Of a DNA stretch of 18,105 bases, positions 1 through 8,293 are shown piece after piece; within the stretch, counting starts at the first letter, position 1, and the number at the start of each line of letters is the position of its first letter. The stretch lies in contig CAZFSS010000046.1 of the NCBI GenBank assembly GCA_964521715.1, forward strand, positions 1 through 18,105. The letters run 5' to 3'. The notes beneath the pieces were generated by a model. It searched no databases and was not told the DNA's origin. It saw nothing but the letters and a program-made list of their open reading frames with translations. This DNA comes from DAOVRD01 sp964521715 (GTDB lineage Bacteria; Planctomycetota; Brocadiia; SM23-32). Position numbers and translations under genes: made by a program.

Positions 1-1942
1 GACAAGGGCTACTGGTTTCGCCCTGAACTTGTGAACATGACAAAGTAGCACTAGGTGACCCGTCCCTGAACCTGACGTTCGAGTGCGCCGACGGCATGAG
101 CGTGTCGGACGAGCGCCGGTTCGGCGGGCAAAAGTACTGCGTAAGCGTCGGCGTGCCGCGTCAGGCGTCGGAGGGCTCGGTGGAGCTGTTCCTGACGCTG
201 CCGCAGCTTCCGGAAGAGGCCGGCGCGGCCGTCCGCTGTTCGCGCATCGGCTATCCGGCCGAGGGCGTGAAGTTCGTCGTGCTCGAGTGGCCTCAGTACG
301 CGTCGCGGCCGGACGACCGCGTGCGCCTGGAGCGCGCCGACGGCACGGTAGTCAAGGAGGGCCGATTCGGCGAGACCGTCAACCTCGATTACATGCAGAG
401 CAGCTTCGCGAGCTTCGCCTTCTCGGAGGTGAAGGAGCCGGGAGACTACGGATCGTCTGGAGCGGCGGAGCGGTCGAGTCTCCCGTCCGCAAGAGCGTCT
501 TCGATGACGGCCTGTGGCAGCCCACGCTGGACGTGTTCATCCCCTTCCAGATGTGCCACGCGGACGTGCGCCTGGGCGAGGGCGTGCCCGACCACCGCAG
601 GTGCCACATGGACGATGCGATCCGGGTGCCGGCCAACTTCCCCGGAGTGGATGGTTTCTGTTCGTACGAATGCCAGGGCACCCCGTACGCGGCCGGCGAC
701 CCAATCCCGTGCGCCAGGGGCGGCTGGCACGACGCAGGGGACTGCGACCTGAACATCAACGCGCAGGCGTTCTCCGTCTGGGTGCTCTCGCTCGCCTACG
801 AGGAGTTCGGCATCAACAGGGACGTGGCCACACTTGACGCCGAAGCACAGACCTGGACGAGGGGCAAGGCGGACGGCGTGCCCGACATCCTTCAGCAGGT
901 CGAGTGGGGCGCCTACTGGCTGCTCAGCATGCTGCAACCGGACGGGCGGACGTTCGTGGGAGTGATCGACCAGCCGGACCGCTACTCGCTCGGCGGCAAG
1001 ACGTGGGACCAGGCGACTGACAACACGCCGGGCACGGGCGACGAACGCCAGCTCTACGTGGACTACCACGCCGACCTCCAGCTCATGCAGGCAGTGGCGC
1101 TCTGCGCCGCCAGCCGGGTGCTGCGCCAGACCAGGCCGGAGCTGGCGCGCCAGTGCCTCGAAGGCGCCGTGAAAGCCTTCGATTATTTCCGCACGCACGA
1201 GGAGGTCTACCGAAAGACCGTCTACTTCTACCCGGATCGGAAGGGCCGCGACGGCATGGTCGCCGCCACGCTCGCCGAGCTCTACCTGACGACGGGCGAG
1301 CCCGCGTACCTGGGAATGCTGCAGCAGATGGCCGGAACCATTCGGAACCTGGAGCTGAACTTCCCGTACGTCTACAGCACGAGCGCCAGCACGTTCTGGT
1401 ATGCGCCGCCCGTCCTGGCGCGCCTCTACGGGGTTCTGCCGGAAGGCGAACTCAAGGACGCCGTGCGCGAGGTCTGCCGGCGGGCGGCCCAGATCCAGGC
1501 CGACCACGAGTCTCCCCGCCCCTGGCCCTTCCACTACTGGCACTTCGGGACATGGGGCAACAACTCCGCCTGCGTGGACCGCGTCTTCGACGCGTACTGG
1601 CTCTCCAAGGTGGCGCCGGACGTGTTCTCCGTCGCCGACGCCGTTCGGTCCATGCTGTGGATATTCGGCCTGCATCCCCTCAACGATCTGGTCTTCGTGT
1701 CTGGAGTCGGCTATCCGGGGCCGACGTATCTGCACAGCGGGCAGATCTTCGGCCTGTTCGGCCGCGAGCCGGGCACCGTGCCGGGCGCCCTCGTGCCGGG
1801 CATCAACGGCATATTCGCCTACGAGTACTCGAACGTGCTCTGCTACGTTGACGACGGCAACGCCGGGAACAACGAGGCCACCATCTACAAGTCCGTGCTC
1901 TACGTCTTCGCCGTCAACGCCATGAAGAAGGCCGGGTTCTGA
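1..1942 (+). pseudogene. GH9 (cellulase-family) glycoside hydrolase, 5'-truncated and frameshifted
   Basis: This encodes a GH9 inverting beta-glycanase in two reading frames. The frame holding ATG 96 carries an upstream beta-rich region and the start of the CelD_N Ig-like domain (RIGYPAEGVKF, then EPGDY at about 435-449). The +1 frame then continues with RIVWSGG and the whole catalytic domain to TGA 1940-1942. One missing C at 449/450 (tac|cgg) restores EPGDYRIVWSGG, a normal GH9 junction. The catalytic-base motif DAGD is at 731-742 and the probable acid Glu (NNEAT) at 1874-1876. The 5' end is also odd. ATG 96 has no Shine-Dalgarno site, and the frame-1 codons 1-45 (ending LVNMTK, then TAG 46-48) would join the coding frame if one A were added to the run at 42-44. 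The gene therefore probably starts upstream of the window, and no signal peptide is visible. Family assignment is firm. Whether the breaks are mutations or assembly errors is open. Confidence 0.82.
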
Positions 1943-1963
1943 AGGGCGCCGCCCGGCCAGCGC

Positions 1964-1992
1964 TTGCGCCGAGCGGGCAGCGCGCGTATCAT
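1964..1992 (+). promoter_or_regulatory. Putative sigma70-type promoter before the amidohydrolase-sulfatase gene set
   Basis: TTGCGC (1964-1969) and TATCAT (1987-1992) are separated by exactly 17 nt. The first matches three of six -35 bases and the second five of six -10 bases. The -10 ends 53 nt before ATG 2046, in the only sizeable gap upstream of the seven-gene set. AT-rich hexamers are rare in this GC-rich DNA, which supports the call. The consensus used is the general bacterial one; this organism's promoters are unknown. Confidence 0.35.
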
Positions 1993-2045
1993 CGCGGCCG
2001 AGCGCGGAAGTCCAGTCCTCCGGCCGGTCCTGAGACAGGGGCGAG

Positions 2046-2798
2046 ATGAGGTTCTTCGACTGCAATTGCTTCATCGGGCTGCCGTTGAACGGCATACTCA
2101 AGCCCGTCCCAACGGCCAAGGAGCTGCTTGCCTGCATGGACCGCGCCGGCGTGGAGCGCGCCCTGGTCTGGCACGTCGCCCAGAGGGACTACGCCGTGCC
2201 GACGGGCAACCGACTGCTGGCGCAAGCCATAGCCGGCCATCACGACCGGCTCGCCGGCTGCTGGAGCATCATGCCCAATCAGTGCGGCGAGCTGCCCGAG
2301 CCGGACAAGTTCTGCGAGCAGATGGCCGCGGCCAACGTGCGTGCGCTGACGGCCTTCCCCAGCCTGCACCGCTTCCTGTTGCGGGCCGAATCGTGCGGCC
2401 CGATGCTTGAGGCGATGGTCGAGCGCCGCATCCCCATGATCCTGCCCGTAACAAGCGGCGTGGGGTGGGAGGACACCTACCGCCTGATGGCGGAGTTCCC
2501 CGCGCTGGTGTGCGTCCTAAGCAACGTGAACACGTGGGCGACGGTGCGCATGCTCCTCCCGCTGCTCGGCCAGTACGCGTACGTCTACCTGGACATCAGC
2601 GAGTACATCCTGGATGGCGGCATCGAGCTGGTCGCCGAGCGCTACGGCGCGGGCAGGATGCTGTTCGGCACGGGCTTCCCCGGGCGCGGGCACGGCGGTC
2701 CGATGCTGGTCCTGAAGCACGCCGACGTGCCCGAGGAGGACAAGCGGGCCGTTGCCGCCGGGAACCTGGAGCGAATGCTGGCCGAAGAGCGGCTGTGA
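2046..2798 (+). CDS. Amidohydrolase-2-like TIM-barrel protein lacking the metal-binding residues
   Basis: This 250-aa protein has the shape of the amidohydrolase-2 family (COG2159-like): an N-terminal strand, a repeating barrel pattern, a late LFGT-x-x-P motif and a C-terminal NLERML helix. Against the intact neighbour at 2834-3652 every metal-site position is changed. The D-x-H-x-H motif is D5-C-N7-C-F9, the two mid-barrel His positions read as PVTSG and LSNVN, and the usual LFGTD Asp is Gly210 (LFGTGFP). A normal metal-dependent hydrolase reaction is therefore unlikely. It may be a pseudoenzyme, a metal-free lyase or isomerase, or a binding partner of the next protein. No signal peptide is seen, so it should be cytosolic. 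ATG 2046 follows a weak purine stretch (aggggcgag). It is the first gene of a co-directional set, 35 nt before the second amidohydrolase. Confidence 0.8.
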   Translation: MRFFDCNCFIGLPLNGILKPVPTAKELLACMDRAGVERALVWHVAQRDYAVPTGNRLLAQAIAGHHDRLAGCWSIMPNQCGELPEPDKFCEQMAAANVRALTAFPSLHRFLLRAESCGPMLEAMVERRIPMILPVTSGVGWEDTYRLMAEFPALVCVLSNVNTWATVRMLLPLLGQYAYVYLDISEYILDGGIELVAERYGAGRMLFGTGFPGRGHGGPMLVLKHADVPEEDKRAVAAGNLERMLAEERL

Positions 2799-2833
2799 GG
2801 CACGCCGCCCGACTGCCGAATGGGTGCCACGTC

Positions 2834-3652
2834 ATGAGAGGTCAGACGCCGATCAGGCCCGACTCGCCGATCGCCGCCGAGTTCTGGAAGAATGGGCGAA
2901 GCGAGTCCTGCCCCGTCTACGACATGCACGCCCACCCGGGGCCGTCCAAGTACACGTGCGTGCCCCGGTGCGAGCCGGCGGATATGGTGCGGGCCATGGA
3001 CGCGGCGGGGATACGGCTCGCTTGCATCGCGCACGAGGCGGGGCTCTTCGCGCCGGATCTGGGCAACCGGCCCGCCGTTGAGGCCGTGCGCCGGTTCCCT
3101 GACCGATTCCGTGCCTACCTGTCGGTCAACCCCCACTACCCCGACGTTATGGAGCGCGAGCTGGCGGAGTTCGACGACATGCGCGACGTGTACGTCGGGT
3201 TGAAGTTCCTTCCCGACTACCACGAGGTCAGTCTCAGCGACCGGCGCTACAAGCGGGCGCTCGAGTTCGCCGAGGAGCGGGGCGTGCTGCTGCTGTCGCA
3301 CACGTACGGCGGCAGCCGGTTCAACGGCGTCGCCGAGGTGCGCCACGTGGCCGACAGTTACCCCAACACCCGCCTCCTGATGGGCCACTGCCTGAAGGGC
3401 AACTGGCGCGAGGCCGCGGCCATCGCGCGCGAGCATCCCCACGCCTACCTCGAGCTGACCGGCGTGCTGGGCCAGTGGGGCGCCGTCGAGCTCCTGTGCG
3501 AGGAGGCCGGCAGCCGGAAGATGCTGTTCGGCACCGACGCGCCCCTTTACAGCCAGCGCGAGGCGATCGGGCAACTGCTGTCGGCCGAGATAACGGACGC
3601 GGACATCCACAACATCTGCCATCGGAACGCCGAGGCGCTGCTGGGCCTCTGA
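2834..3652 (+). CDS. Metal-dependent amidohydrolase (amidohydrolase-2 / COG2159 family)
   Basis: This 272-aa cytosolic TIM-barrel hydrolase or decarboxylase of the amidohydrolase-2 family keeps the metal ligands: H32 and H34 in YDMHAHPG, H156 in LLSHTYG, H185 in LLMGHC and the terminal-strand D235 in LFGTDAP. Family members hydrolyse C-N, C-O or P-O bonds or decarboxylate aromatic acids, so the substrate cannot be read from sequence. ATG 2834 was chosen because homology begins about 25 residues later. The reading frame is open far upstream, but that part overlaps the previous gene out of frame. No clear Shine-Dalgarno precedes the ATG, so translation may be coupled to the gene ending at 2798. 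The pairing with a ligand-less paralogue is the notable feature. The sulfatase follows after 49 nt, consistent with one transcript. Confidence 0.86.
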   Translation: MRGQTPIRPDSPIAAEFWKNGRSESCPVYDMHAHPGPSKYTCVPRCEPADMVRAMDAAGIRLACIAHEAGLFAPDLGNRPAVEAVRRFPDRFRAYLSVNPHYPDVMERELAEFDDMRDVYVGLKFLPDYHEVSLSDRRYKRALEFAEERGVLLLSHTYGGSRFNGVAEVRHVADSYPNTRLLMGHCLKGNWREAAAIAREHPHAYLELTGVLGQWGAVELLCEEAGSRKMLFGTDAPLYSQREAIGQLLSAEITDADIHNICHRNAEALLGL

Positions 3653-3701
3653 ACGCCCCGCGCGCCGCTCAGTCCAGATTCCCCGGGAGACGGAAAGACC
3701 G

Positions 3702-5090
3702 ATGCCGCGGCGCAGACCCAACCTCCTGTTCATGATGACGGACCATCAGCGTTACGACAGCTTCGGCATGGTGCAGTGCGGGGCTGAGGTCGCGCCGAAC
3801 CTGAACCGCCTGGCCTCGCGAAGCTGTTTCTTCCAGAGGACTTACAACACGGCGCCGCTCTGTGCCCCGGCGCGGACCTCCCTGTTCACGGGCAAGTACC
3901 CCACCCGGACCGGCGTGGTGTACAACGACTTCAAAGGGGCCACCGCCCAAGACCACAAGCCGTTCCAGCAGTACCTGGCCGAGGAGGGCTACGACGTCGC
4001 GCACGTGGGCATCGACCACGTCAAGGTCAGGCCCCCTTACCGCGAGCGGGTGCCCTTCGTCCTGTGGGTCAGCGAGGCGGAGCACCGGCGTTACCTGGAG
4101 GAGCGCGTCGAGGGCGACCCGTACCCGGACCCGCATCTCTTCTCGAAGCAGATCGTCGAGGTGCAGCGGGGCGAGCCCGTCCGTCGGGGCTTCTCCAGCA
4201 CGACGACCGCCGTCTGGCCCCATCCTGCGGAGCATTTCCTGGACAGCTACTGGTGCCGACAGGGCGCGGACTTCCTGCGGCGGCCTCACGAGCGGCCGTT
4301 CGCCCTGTTCCTTTTCCTGTGGGCGCCCCACCCTCCCCTTCGCGTTCCCGAACCGTATGCATCCATGTTCGACCCGCAGGACCTCGACCTGCCGCAGAAC
4401 GTGGGCCGGACGCCCGACGGCGAGCCCGCCAACCGCCGCAAGGGCGTCGCGGGGCAACTGGGGGAAGGGGTGGGCATGGACGAGTGGCGCAAGGTCTGGG
4501 CGGCGCATCTTGGCCTGGTGAACCTGGCAGACGCCGGCATCGGGGCGGTGCTCGGGGCCCTGCACTCATCCGGCCTTTCGCAGGAGACGATCGTCGTGTT
4601 CGCGGTGGATCACGGCGACTTCCTGGGCCAGCACCGGATGTACCAGAAGTTCGAGATGTACGAGCCGGCGGTCCGCACGCCCCTTCTCGTGCGGCTGCCC
4701 GGGGCCGAGCGGCACGCCTTCGACACGCCCGTCTCGCACCTGGACATCATGCCGACGCTGATGGCGCTGATGGACGTGGACGCGCCCGGGGACCTGGACG
4801 GCGTTTCCCTCGCGGACAGCATCAAGGAAGGGACGGCCCCCCCGAGCAGGCCGGTGTTCTGCGAGTTCTGCGGCAGCGGCGCAAGGGACCTGGACCGCCG
4901 CGCCGTCATCACTCAACGCTGGAAGTACGTCTACGACCCGAATGACGTGGCCGAGCTCTATGACCTGCACGCGGACCCGCTGGAGATGACGAACCTGGCC
5001 TCCGACCCGTGCTACGCCGAGACGATCCGCCAGCTCCACGCCGAGGGCAAGGCCTGGGCTGAAAGGTGCGGCGACTGGGTGCGGTTCTGA
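3702..5090 (+). CDS. Sulfatase (formylglycine-dependent, cytosolic)
   Basis: This 462-aa member of the alkaline-phosphatase-like sulfatase family hydrolyses sulfate esters. The N-terminal metal motif MTDHQ is at residues 13-17. The nucleophile motif C-A-P-A-R (C54 to R58, followed by TSLFTGKYPTRTG) is the C-x-[PA]-x-R type, where Cys is oxidised to formylglycine by FGE or anSME. A later metal motif, DHGDFLGQH, begins at D303, and the C-terminal part has the usual LYDL...DP.E..NLA pattern. The N-terminus (MPRRRPNLLFMM) runs straight into the first strand with no signal peptide. Most polysaccharide sulfatases are exported, so this points to a small imported substrate. The start is supported by GGGAG (3685-3689) and GGAAAG upstream of ATG 3702. 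Family certain, substrate unknown. No maturase gene lies in the window. Confidence 0.93.
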   Translation: MPRRRPNLLFMMTDHQRYDSFGMVQCGAEVAPNLNRLASRSCFFQRTYNTAPLCAPARTSLFTGKYPTRTGVVYNDFKGATAQDHKPFQQYLAEEGYDVAHVGIDHVKVRPPYRERVPFVLWVSEAEHRRYLEERVEGDPYPDPHLFSKQIVEVQRGEPVRRGFSSTTTAVWPHPAEHFLDSYWCRQGADFLRRPHERPFALFLFLWAPHPPLRVPEPYASMFDPQDLDLPQNVGRTPDGEPANRRKGVAGQLGEGVGMDEWRKVWAAHLGLVNLADAGIGAVLGALHSSGLSQETIVVFAVDHGDFLGQHRMYQKFEMYEPAVRTPLLVRLPGAERHAFDTPVSHLDIMPTLMALMDVDAPGDLDGVSLADSIKEGTAPPSRPVFCEFCGSGARDLDRRAVITQRWKYVYDPNDVAELYDLHADPLEMTNLASDPCYAETIRQLHAEGKAWAERCGDWVRF

Positions 5091-5149
5091 GGCGACGCAC
5101 AGGAGGCATCCAGGGGAACTGCGGCCGGCAGGCAGGAGGAACGAGAAGC

Positions 5150-6316
5150 ATGGCTGAGAGCCTGTCATCCCGTGAACGAATGCTGGCGGCGCTCGAATGC
5201 CGGGCGCCGGACTACGTCCCCTGCTGCTTCAGCGCCTTCCAGATCCTCCAGCATAAGTGCCGCGATCAGTTCGAGTACGTGGAAAGGCAGCTCGAGATGG
5301 GGCTCGACGCCGTCGTGCAGGTGCAGACGCCTTCGGCGCACTTCGACCCCCGCGTGACGATCAGGGAGTGGCGCGAGGACGACCCGGCGCTCCCCTACCC
5401 CTTGCTGCACAAGGTCTACGAGACGCCGGCCGGCCCGCTCCGCACCTGCGTGAGCATGAGCGAGGATTGGCCCTGGGGCGAGCACGTGCCCCTGATGGAC
5501 GACTTCCTCATCCCGCGCTCGCGCAAGTTCCTCATCACCGCGGAGGACAGCCTGGAGGCGCTGCGCTATCTCCTCGGGCCTCCCTCCGAGCAGCAGATCC
5601 ACGCCCTGAAGGAGTCCGCACGGCGCATCAAGGCGTACGCGGCCGAGCGCGACCTGCTCGTCATCGCATACTACGGCATGGTGGGAGACCTGGCGGCGTG
5701 GCTCTGCGGCATCCAGGAGCTCATGATGATGACGATCGACCACCCGGAGTTCGTCCGTCAGCTCCTGGCCGTCATCGAGGAGTGGAACCGGCGGTGCATG
5801 GAGCCGATCCTGGAGCAAGGGGTGGACGTGTTCGTCCGGCGCGCGTGGTACGAGAACGCGGACTTCTGGTCGCCGTCGCAGTACCGCCAGTTGCTCCTGG
5901 CCGGCGTGCGCCGCGACGCCGAGCTCGTGCACGAGGCGGGCGCCAGGTTCGGCTACCTGATGAGCTGCGCCTCGATGCCCCTGCTCGACGCGATGCTGGA
6001 CGCCGGCGTCGACGTGCTGCTCGGCGTGGACCCCGCCCAGGACCGGACCATGGACCTGCGAGCCCTGAAGGAGAAGGCCGACGGAAGGATGTGCCTCTGG
6101 GGCGGCGTCTGCGGGTACCTCACCGTCGAATGCGGAACGCCGGAGGAGATCAGGGCGCAAGTGCGGAACGCGATCCGTATCCTGGCCCCCGGCGGAGGCT
6201 TCATCCTGGCGCCGGTCACGAACATACGCGAGGACAACCCGCACGTCTGGCGCAACGTCGAAACGTTGATCGAGACGTGGCGTTCGCTGCGCGACTATCC
6301 CATCCGGGTGCCGTAG
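5150..6316 (+). CDS. URO-D-fold protein (uroporphyrinogen decarboxylase / cobamide methyltransferase superfamily)
   Basis: This 388-aa protein resembles the URO-D superfamily. Its C-terminal half shows the typical order: an A-x-YENADFWS segment, a helix leading to the (H)-x-C position, AGVDVLLGVDP, GGVCG, then GTPEEIRAQV and LAPGGGFILAP. It lacks the substrate Arg motif at the N-terminus of true HemE, so haem synthesis is unlikely. The zinc site of MtaA/MtbA-type methylcobamide:CoM methyltransferases (H-x-C plus a later Cys) is incomplete. The H position is M271, C273 remains, and the late Cys position reads APVTN. Both C321 and C328 lie too early. A corrinoid-linked methyl transfer role remains possible because a MttB homologue lies at 10272, but this is inference. 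ATG 5150 is set by a strong AGGAGGA (5134-5140); the frame is open back to 5066 within the sulfatase end. Confidence 0.85.
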   Translation: MAESLSSRERMLAALECRAPDYVPCCFSAFQILQHKCRDQFEYVERQLEMGLDAVVQVQTPSAHFDPRVTIREWREDDPALPYPLLHKVYETPAGPLRTCVSMSEDWPWGEHVPLMDDFLIPRSRKFLITAEDSLEALRYLLGPPSEQQIHALKESARRIKAYAAERDLLVIAYYGMVGDLAAWLCGIQELMMMTIDHPEFVRQLLAVIEEWNRRCMEPILEQGVDVFVRRAWYENADFWSPSQYRQLLLAGVRRDAELVHEAGARFGYLMSCASMPLLDAMLDAGVDVLLGVDPAQDRTMDLRALKEKADGRMCLWGGVCGYLTVECGTPEEIRAQVRNAIRILAPGGGFILAPVTNIREDNPHVWRNVETLIETWRSLRDYPIRVP

Positions 6317-6385
6317 GCCGGGGGAGCCGCGATTGCCCCTGCGGCATGAGACGACTCGCGGGGCTTGACGGATGCTGTCTTTAGC

Positions 6386-6401
6386 AGGAGACGCAGAGAT
6401 G
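6386..6401 (+). promoter_or_regulatory. Ribosome binding site deciding the aminotransferase start
   Basis: AGGAG at 6386-6390 lies 8 nt before ATG 6399. It favours that start over the in-frame ATG 6372, which would put the Shine-Dalgarno inside the coding region and has no site of its own. Confidence 0.7.
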
Positions 6402-7628
6402 AGACACAGCAACTGCCAGGAATGGGTGGCGCGGGCGCGCGCCGTCATGCCATGGGGAAGCAGCACCTGCTCCAAAGCCCCGAAGTGGCTGCCCGAGGAG
6501 CCCGGCGCAATCGTGCGGGGCAAAGGGTGTCGCGTGTGGGACGCCGACGGGCGCGAGTACATCGACTTCCGCAACGCCCTCGGGCCGGTGACGCTCGGCT
6601 ACTGTTACCCCGCCACGGACGAAGCCATCCGGCGCCAGCTCGAAGACGGCATCGTGTTCGGCCAGCCGCACCCGCTCGAGACCGAGGTGGCCGAGATGAT
6701 CTGCCAGGTCATCCCCTGCGCGGAACGCGCCCGTTTCCTGAAGACGGGCGGCGAGGCGAATGCCGCCTGCATACGCCTGGCGCGCTGCCATACGGGCAGG
6801 GACCACGTCGTGCAGGTCGGCTACAACGGCTGGCTCAACAGCCTGGCCGCCGGCGGGCGCACACTGCCGCGCGCGGAAGCCCGGACCTCCCCGCCCGGCG
6901 TGCCCCAGGCGCTCAGCGCGCTTCACCACTCCTGCGGGTGGAACGACGCCGAGCGTCTCCAGGAGCTGTTCGCCGAGCTCGGCGACCAGATCGCGGCCCT
7001 CGTCATCGCGGCGGGCTACGCGGACATGGAAGCCGGCGAGACCTTCTATCCCCTGGCCCGAAGGTTGACCCGGGAGCACGGCGCCGTGCTGGTCTACGAC
7101 GAGATCGTGACGGGCTTCCGCGTGGCGCTCGCCGGGGTCCAGGAGCACTTCGGCGTCACGCCCGACATGGCCGTCTTCGCCAAGGGAGTGGCCAACGGCA
7201 TGCCGCTGTCCGTCTACTGCGGCAAGGCGGAGATCATGGAGAAGCTGCACGAAGCCATCGTCTCGTCGACGTACGGCGGCGAGGCGCTGTCCCTGGCGGC
7301 GGCCAGAACCACCATCGAGACCTACCACAATGAGGACGTCATCGGGCATTTGTGGCGCATGGGCGAAAGGATGTGGGCGGCCTGCAACGCGATGTACGAG
7401 GAGCACGGGCTGCCGCTGGAGTGGCGGGGCTACTGGCCATGCCCGCAGATCATGGCCGGCCCGGACGCCCCCGCCGGCTGGCAGGAGCGGTTCATGCGCG
7501 CCTCCTACGCCAACGGCCTCTCCTTCTACGACCTCAGCTACGTGACTTTCAGCCACCAGGACGCGGACATAGACGAGGCGCTCGAGCGCATGGAGAAGGC
7601 CTGCCGCCAGCTCGCCGCCGTCATGTGA
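6399..7628 (+). CDS. Class III PLP aminotransferase, glutamate-1-semialdehyde 2,1-aminomutase-like
   Basis: This 409-aa protein is a fold-type I, class III PLP enzyme. It has the opening VWDADGREYIDF, the phosphate-binding region KTGGEAN, the cofactor Asp in VYDEIVTGFR (D234) and the Schiff-base lysine in VFAKGVANGMP (K262), with STYGGEALS just downstream. The overall pattern is closest to glutamate-1-semialdehyde aminomutase (HemL-like) proteins. True HemL is normally about 425-430 aa and sits with tetrapyrrole genes. Here the setting is catabolic, so an aminotransferase acting on an amino sugar, amino acid or polyamine-like substrate is more likely. It lies 82 nt after the URO-D gene and 84 nt before the nitroreductase, in the same direction. 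No signal peptide is seen. Family certain, substrate unknown. Confidence 0.9.
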   Translation: MRHSNCQEWVARARAVMPWGSSTCSKAPKWLPEEPGAIVRGKGCRVWDADGREYIDFRNALGPVTLGYCYPATDEAIRRQLEDGIVFGQPHPLETEVAEMICQVIPCAERARFLKTGGEANAACIRLARCHTGRDHVVQVGYNGWLNSLAAGGRTLPRAEARTSPPGVPQALSALHHSCGWNDAERLQELFAELGDQIAALVIAAGYADMEAGETFYPLARRLTREHGAVLVYDEIVTGFRVALAGVQEHFGVTPDMAVFAKGVANGMPLSVYCGKAEIMEKLHEAIVSSTYGGEALSLAAARTTIETYHNEDVIGHLWRMGERMWAACNAMYEEHGLPLEWRGYWPCPQIMAGPDAPAGWQERFMRASYANGLSFYDLSYVTFSHQDADIDEALERMEKACRQLAAVM

Positions 7629-7712
7629 GGTCTGTCCCCGGCAGGGCGACCCAGGGGCGAGCCATGCCGCACTGCTGAACCGAGAGCCCACAGTCACAGG
7701 GAGGGAAGTCAG

Positions 7713-8201
7713 GTGGATTTCAACGAAGTGATCGCCAGGAGAAGGTCGATCCGCAAGTATAAGGCGGATCCGGTGCCCGACGCCAAGCTGCGGAAGCTCC
7801 AAGAAGCGCTGCGGCTTGCCCCTTCCGCCGCCAACCGGCAGGAATACGCGTTCATCTTTGTCAGGGATGCCCGGAAGCGGCAGCAGATAGCCGCCGAGGC
7901 CGGCCATCAGGACTTCCTGGGGCAGGCGCCGGTGCTCATGGCGGCGGTCTGCGAGCCGGGAAGGGCTTTTGACGTCGCCATTGCCGTCGATCACATGATC
8001 CTGGCAGCGGCGAACGAGGGCCTCGGCACGTGCTGGGTCGGCTGGTTCGAAAGGGAGCCGGTCAAGAGGGTCCTCGGGATCCCCGACTCGAAGGACGTGC
8101 CAATCCTGGTGCCCATCGGCTACGCGGATGAAGTGCCCGAAGCCCGGCCGCGAAAGCCATTGGGCGACCTGATCATGACGGACGGCTACACAGGCTCGTA
8201 G
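7713..8201 (+). CDS. Short nitroreductase-family FMN oxidoreductase
   Basis: This 162-aa protein of the nitroreductase family uses FMN and NAD(P)H for two-electron reductions. The N-terminal FMN-phosphate motif is RRSIRKYK (residues 10-17), followed by LAPSAANRQEY (35-45), a helix AVDHMILAAANEGLGTCWVGW (91-111) and the C-terminal IPIGYADE-like strand (ILVPIGYADEVPEARPRK, 131-148). It is at the short end for the family because the central dimer-embracing insertion is reduced, as in many single-domain bacterial and archaeal members. The GTG start at 7713 is chosen for the strong GGGAGGGAAG at 7699-7708; no in-frame ATG precedes the conserved RRS motif. It may handle electrons in the same pathway as the flanking aminotransferase and dehydrogenase, or serve detoxification. 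The native acceptor is unknown. Confidence 0.9.
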   Translation: MDFNEVIARRRSIRKYKADPVPDAKLRKLQEALRLAPSAANRQEYAFIFVRDARKRQQIAAEAGHQDFLGQAPVLMAAVCEPGRAFDVAIAVDHMILAAANEGLGTCWVGWFEREPVKRVLGIPDSKDVPILVPIGYADEVPEARPRKPLGDLIMTDGYTGS

Positions 8202-8293
8202 GTCCCGACCGACAGGTGCCGTCCGCCGTACGGCGGAGTCCGTCGCCGTACGCCTGCAACGCCGAGATCCAGCACAGGAGGCAACGGACCGCG

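Noticed and set aside
1943..1980. GCCCG...CGGGC hairpin after the first GH9 as a terminator
   Set aside because: Short stem without a T-tract, overlapping a promoter-like element.
446..2137. Long minus-strand frame opposite the first GH9
   Set aside because: Arg/Val/His/Gly-rich shadow typical of GC-rich coding DNA; the plus strand carries the GH9 motifs.
6346..6384. 12-codon ORF (MRRLAGLDGCCL) just before the aminotransferase, as a leader peptide
   Set aside because: No Shine-Dalgarno and no attenuator hairpin seen; expected by chance in an 82-nt gap.
5165..6574. 469-residue minus-strand frame opposite the URO-D gene
   Set aside because: Low-complexity composition with no family motif, and it crosses the URO-D/aminotransferase boundary.
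5150..7628. URO-D plus HemL-like genes as a haem biosynthesis operon
   Set aside because: The HemE motif is absent, the aminotransferase is not clearly HemL, and no other tetrapyrrole gene is nearby.
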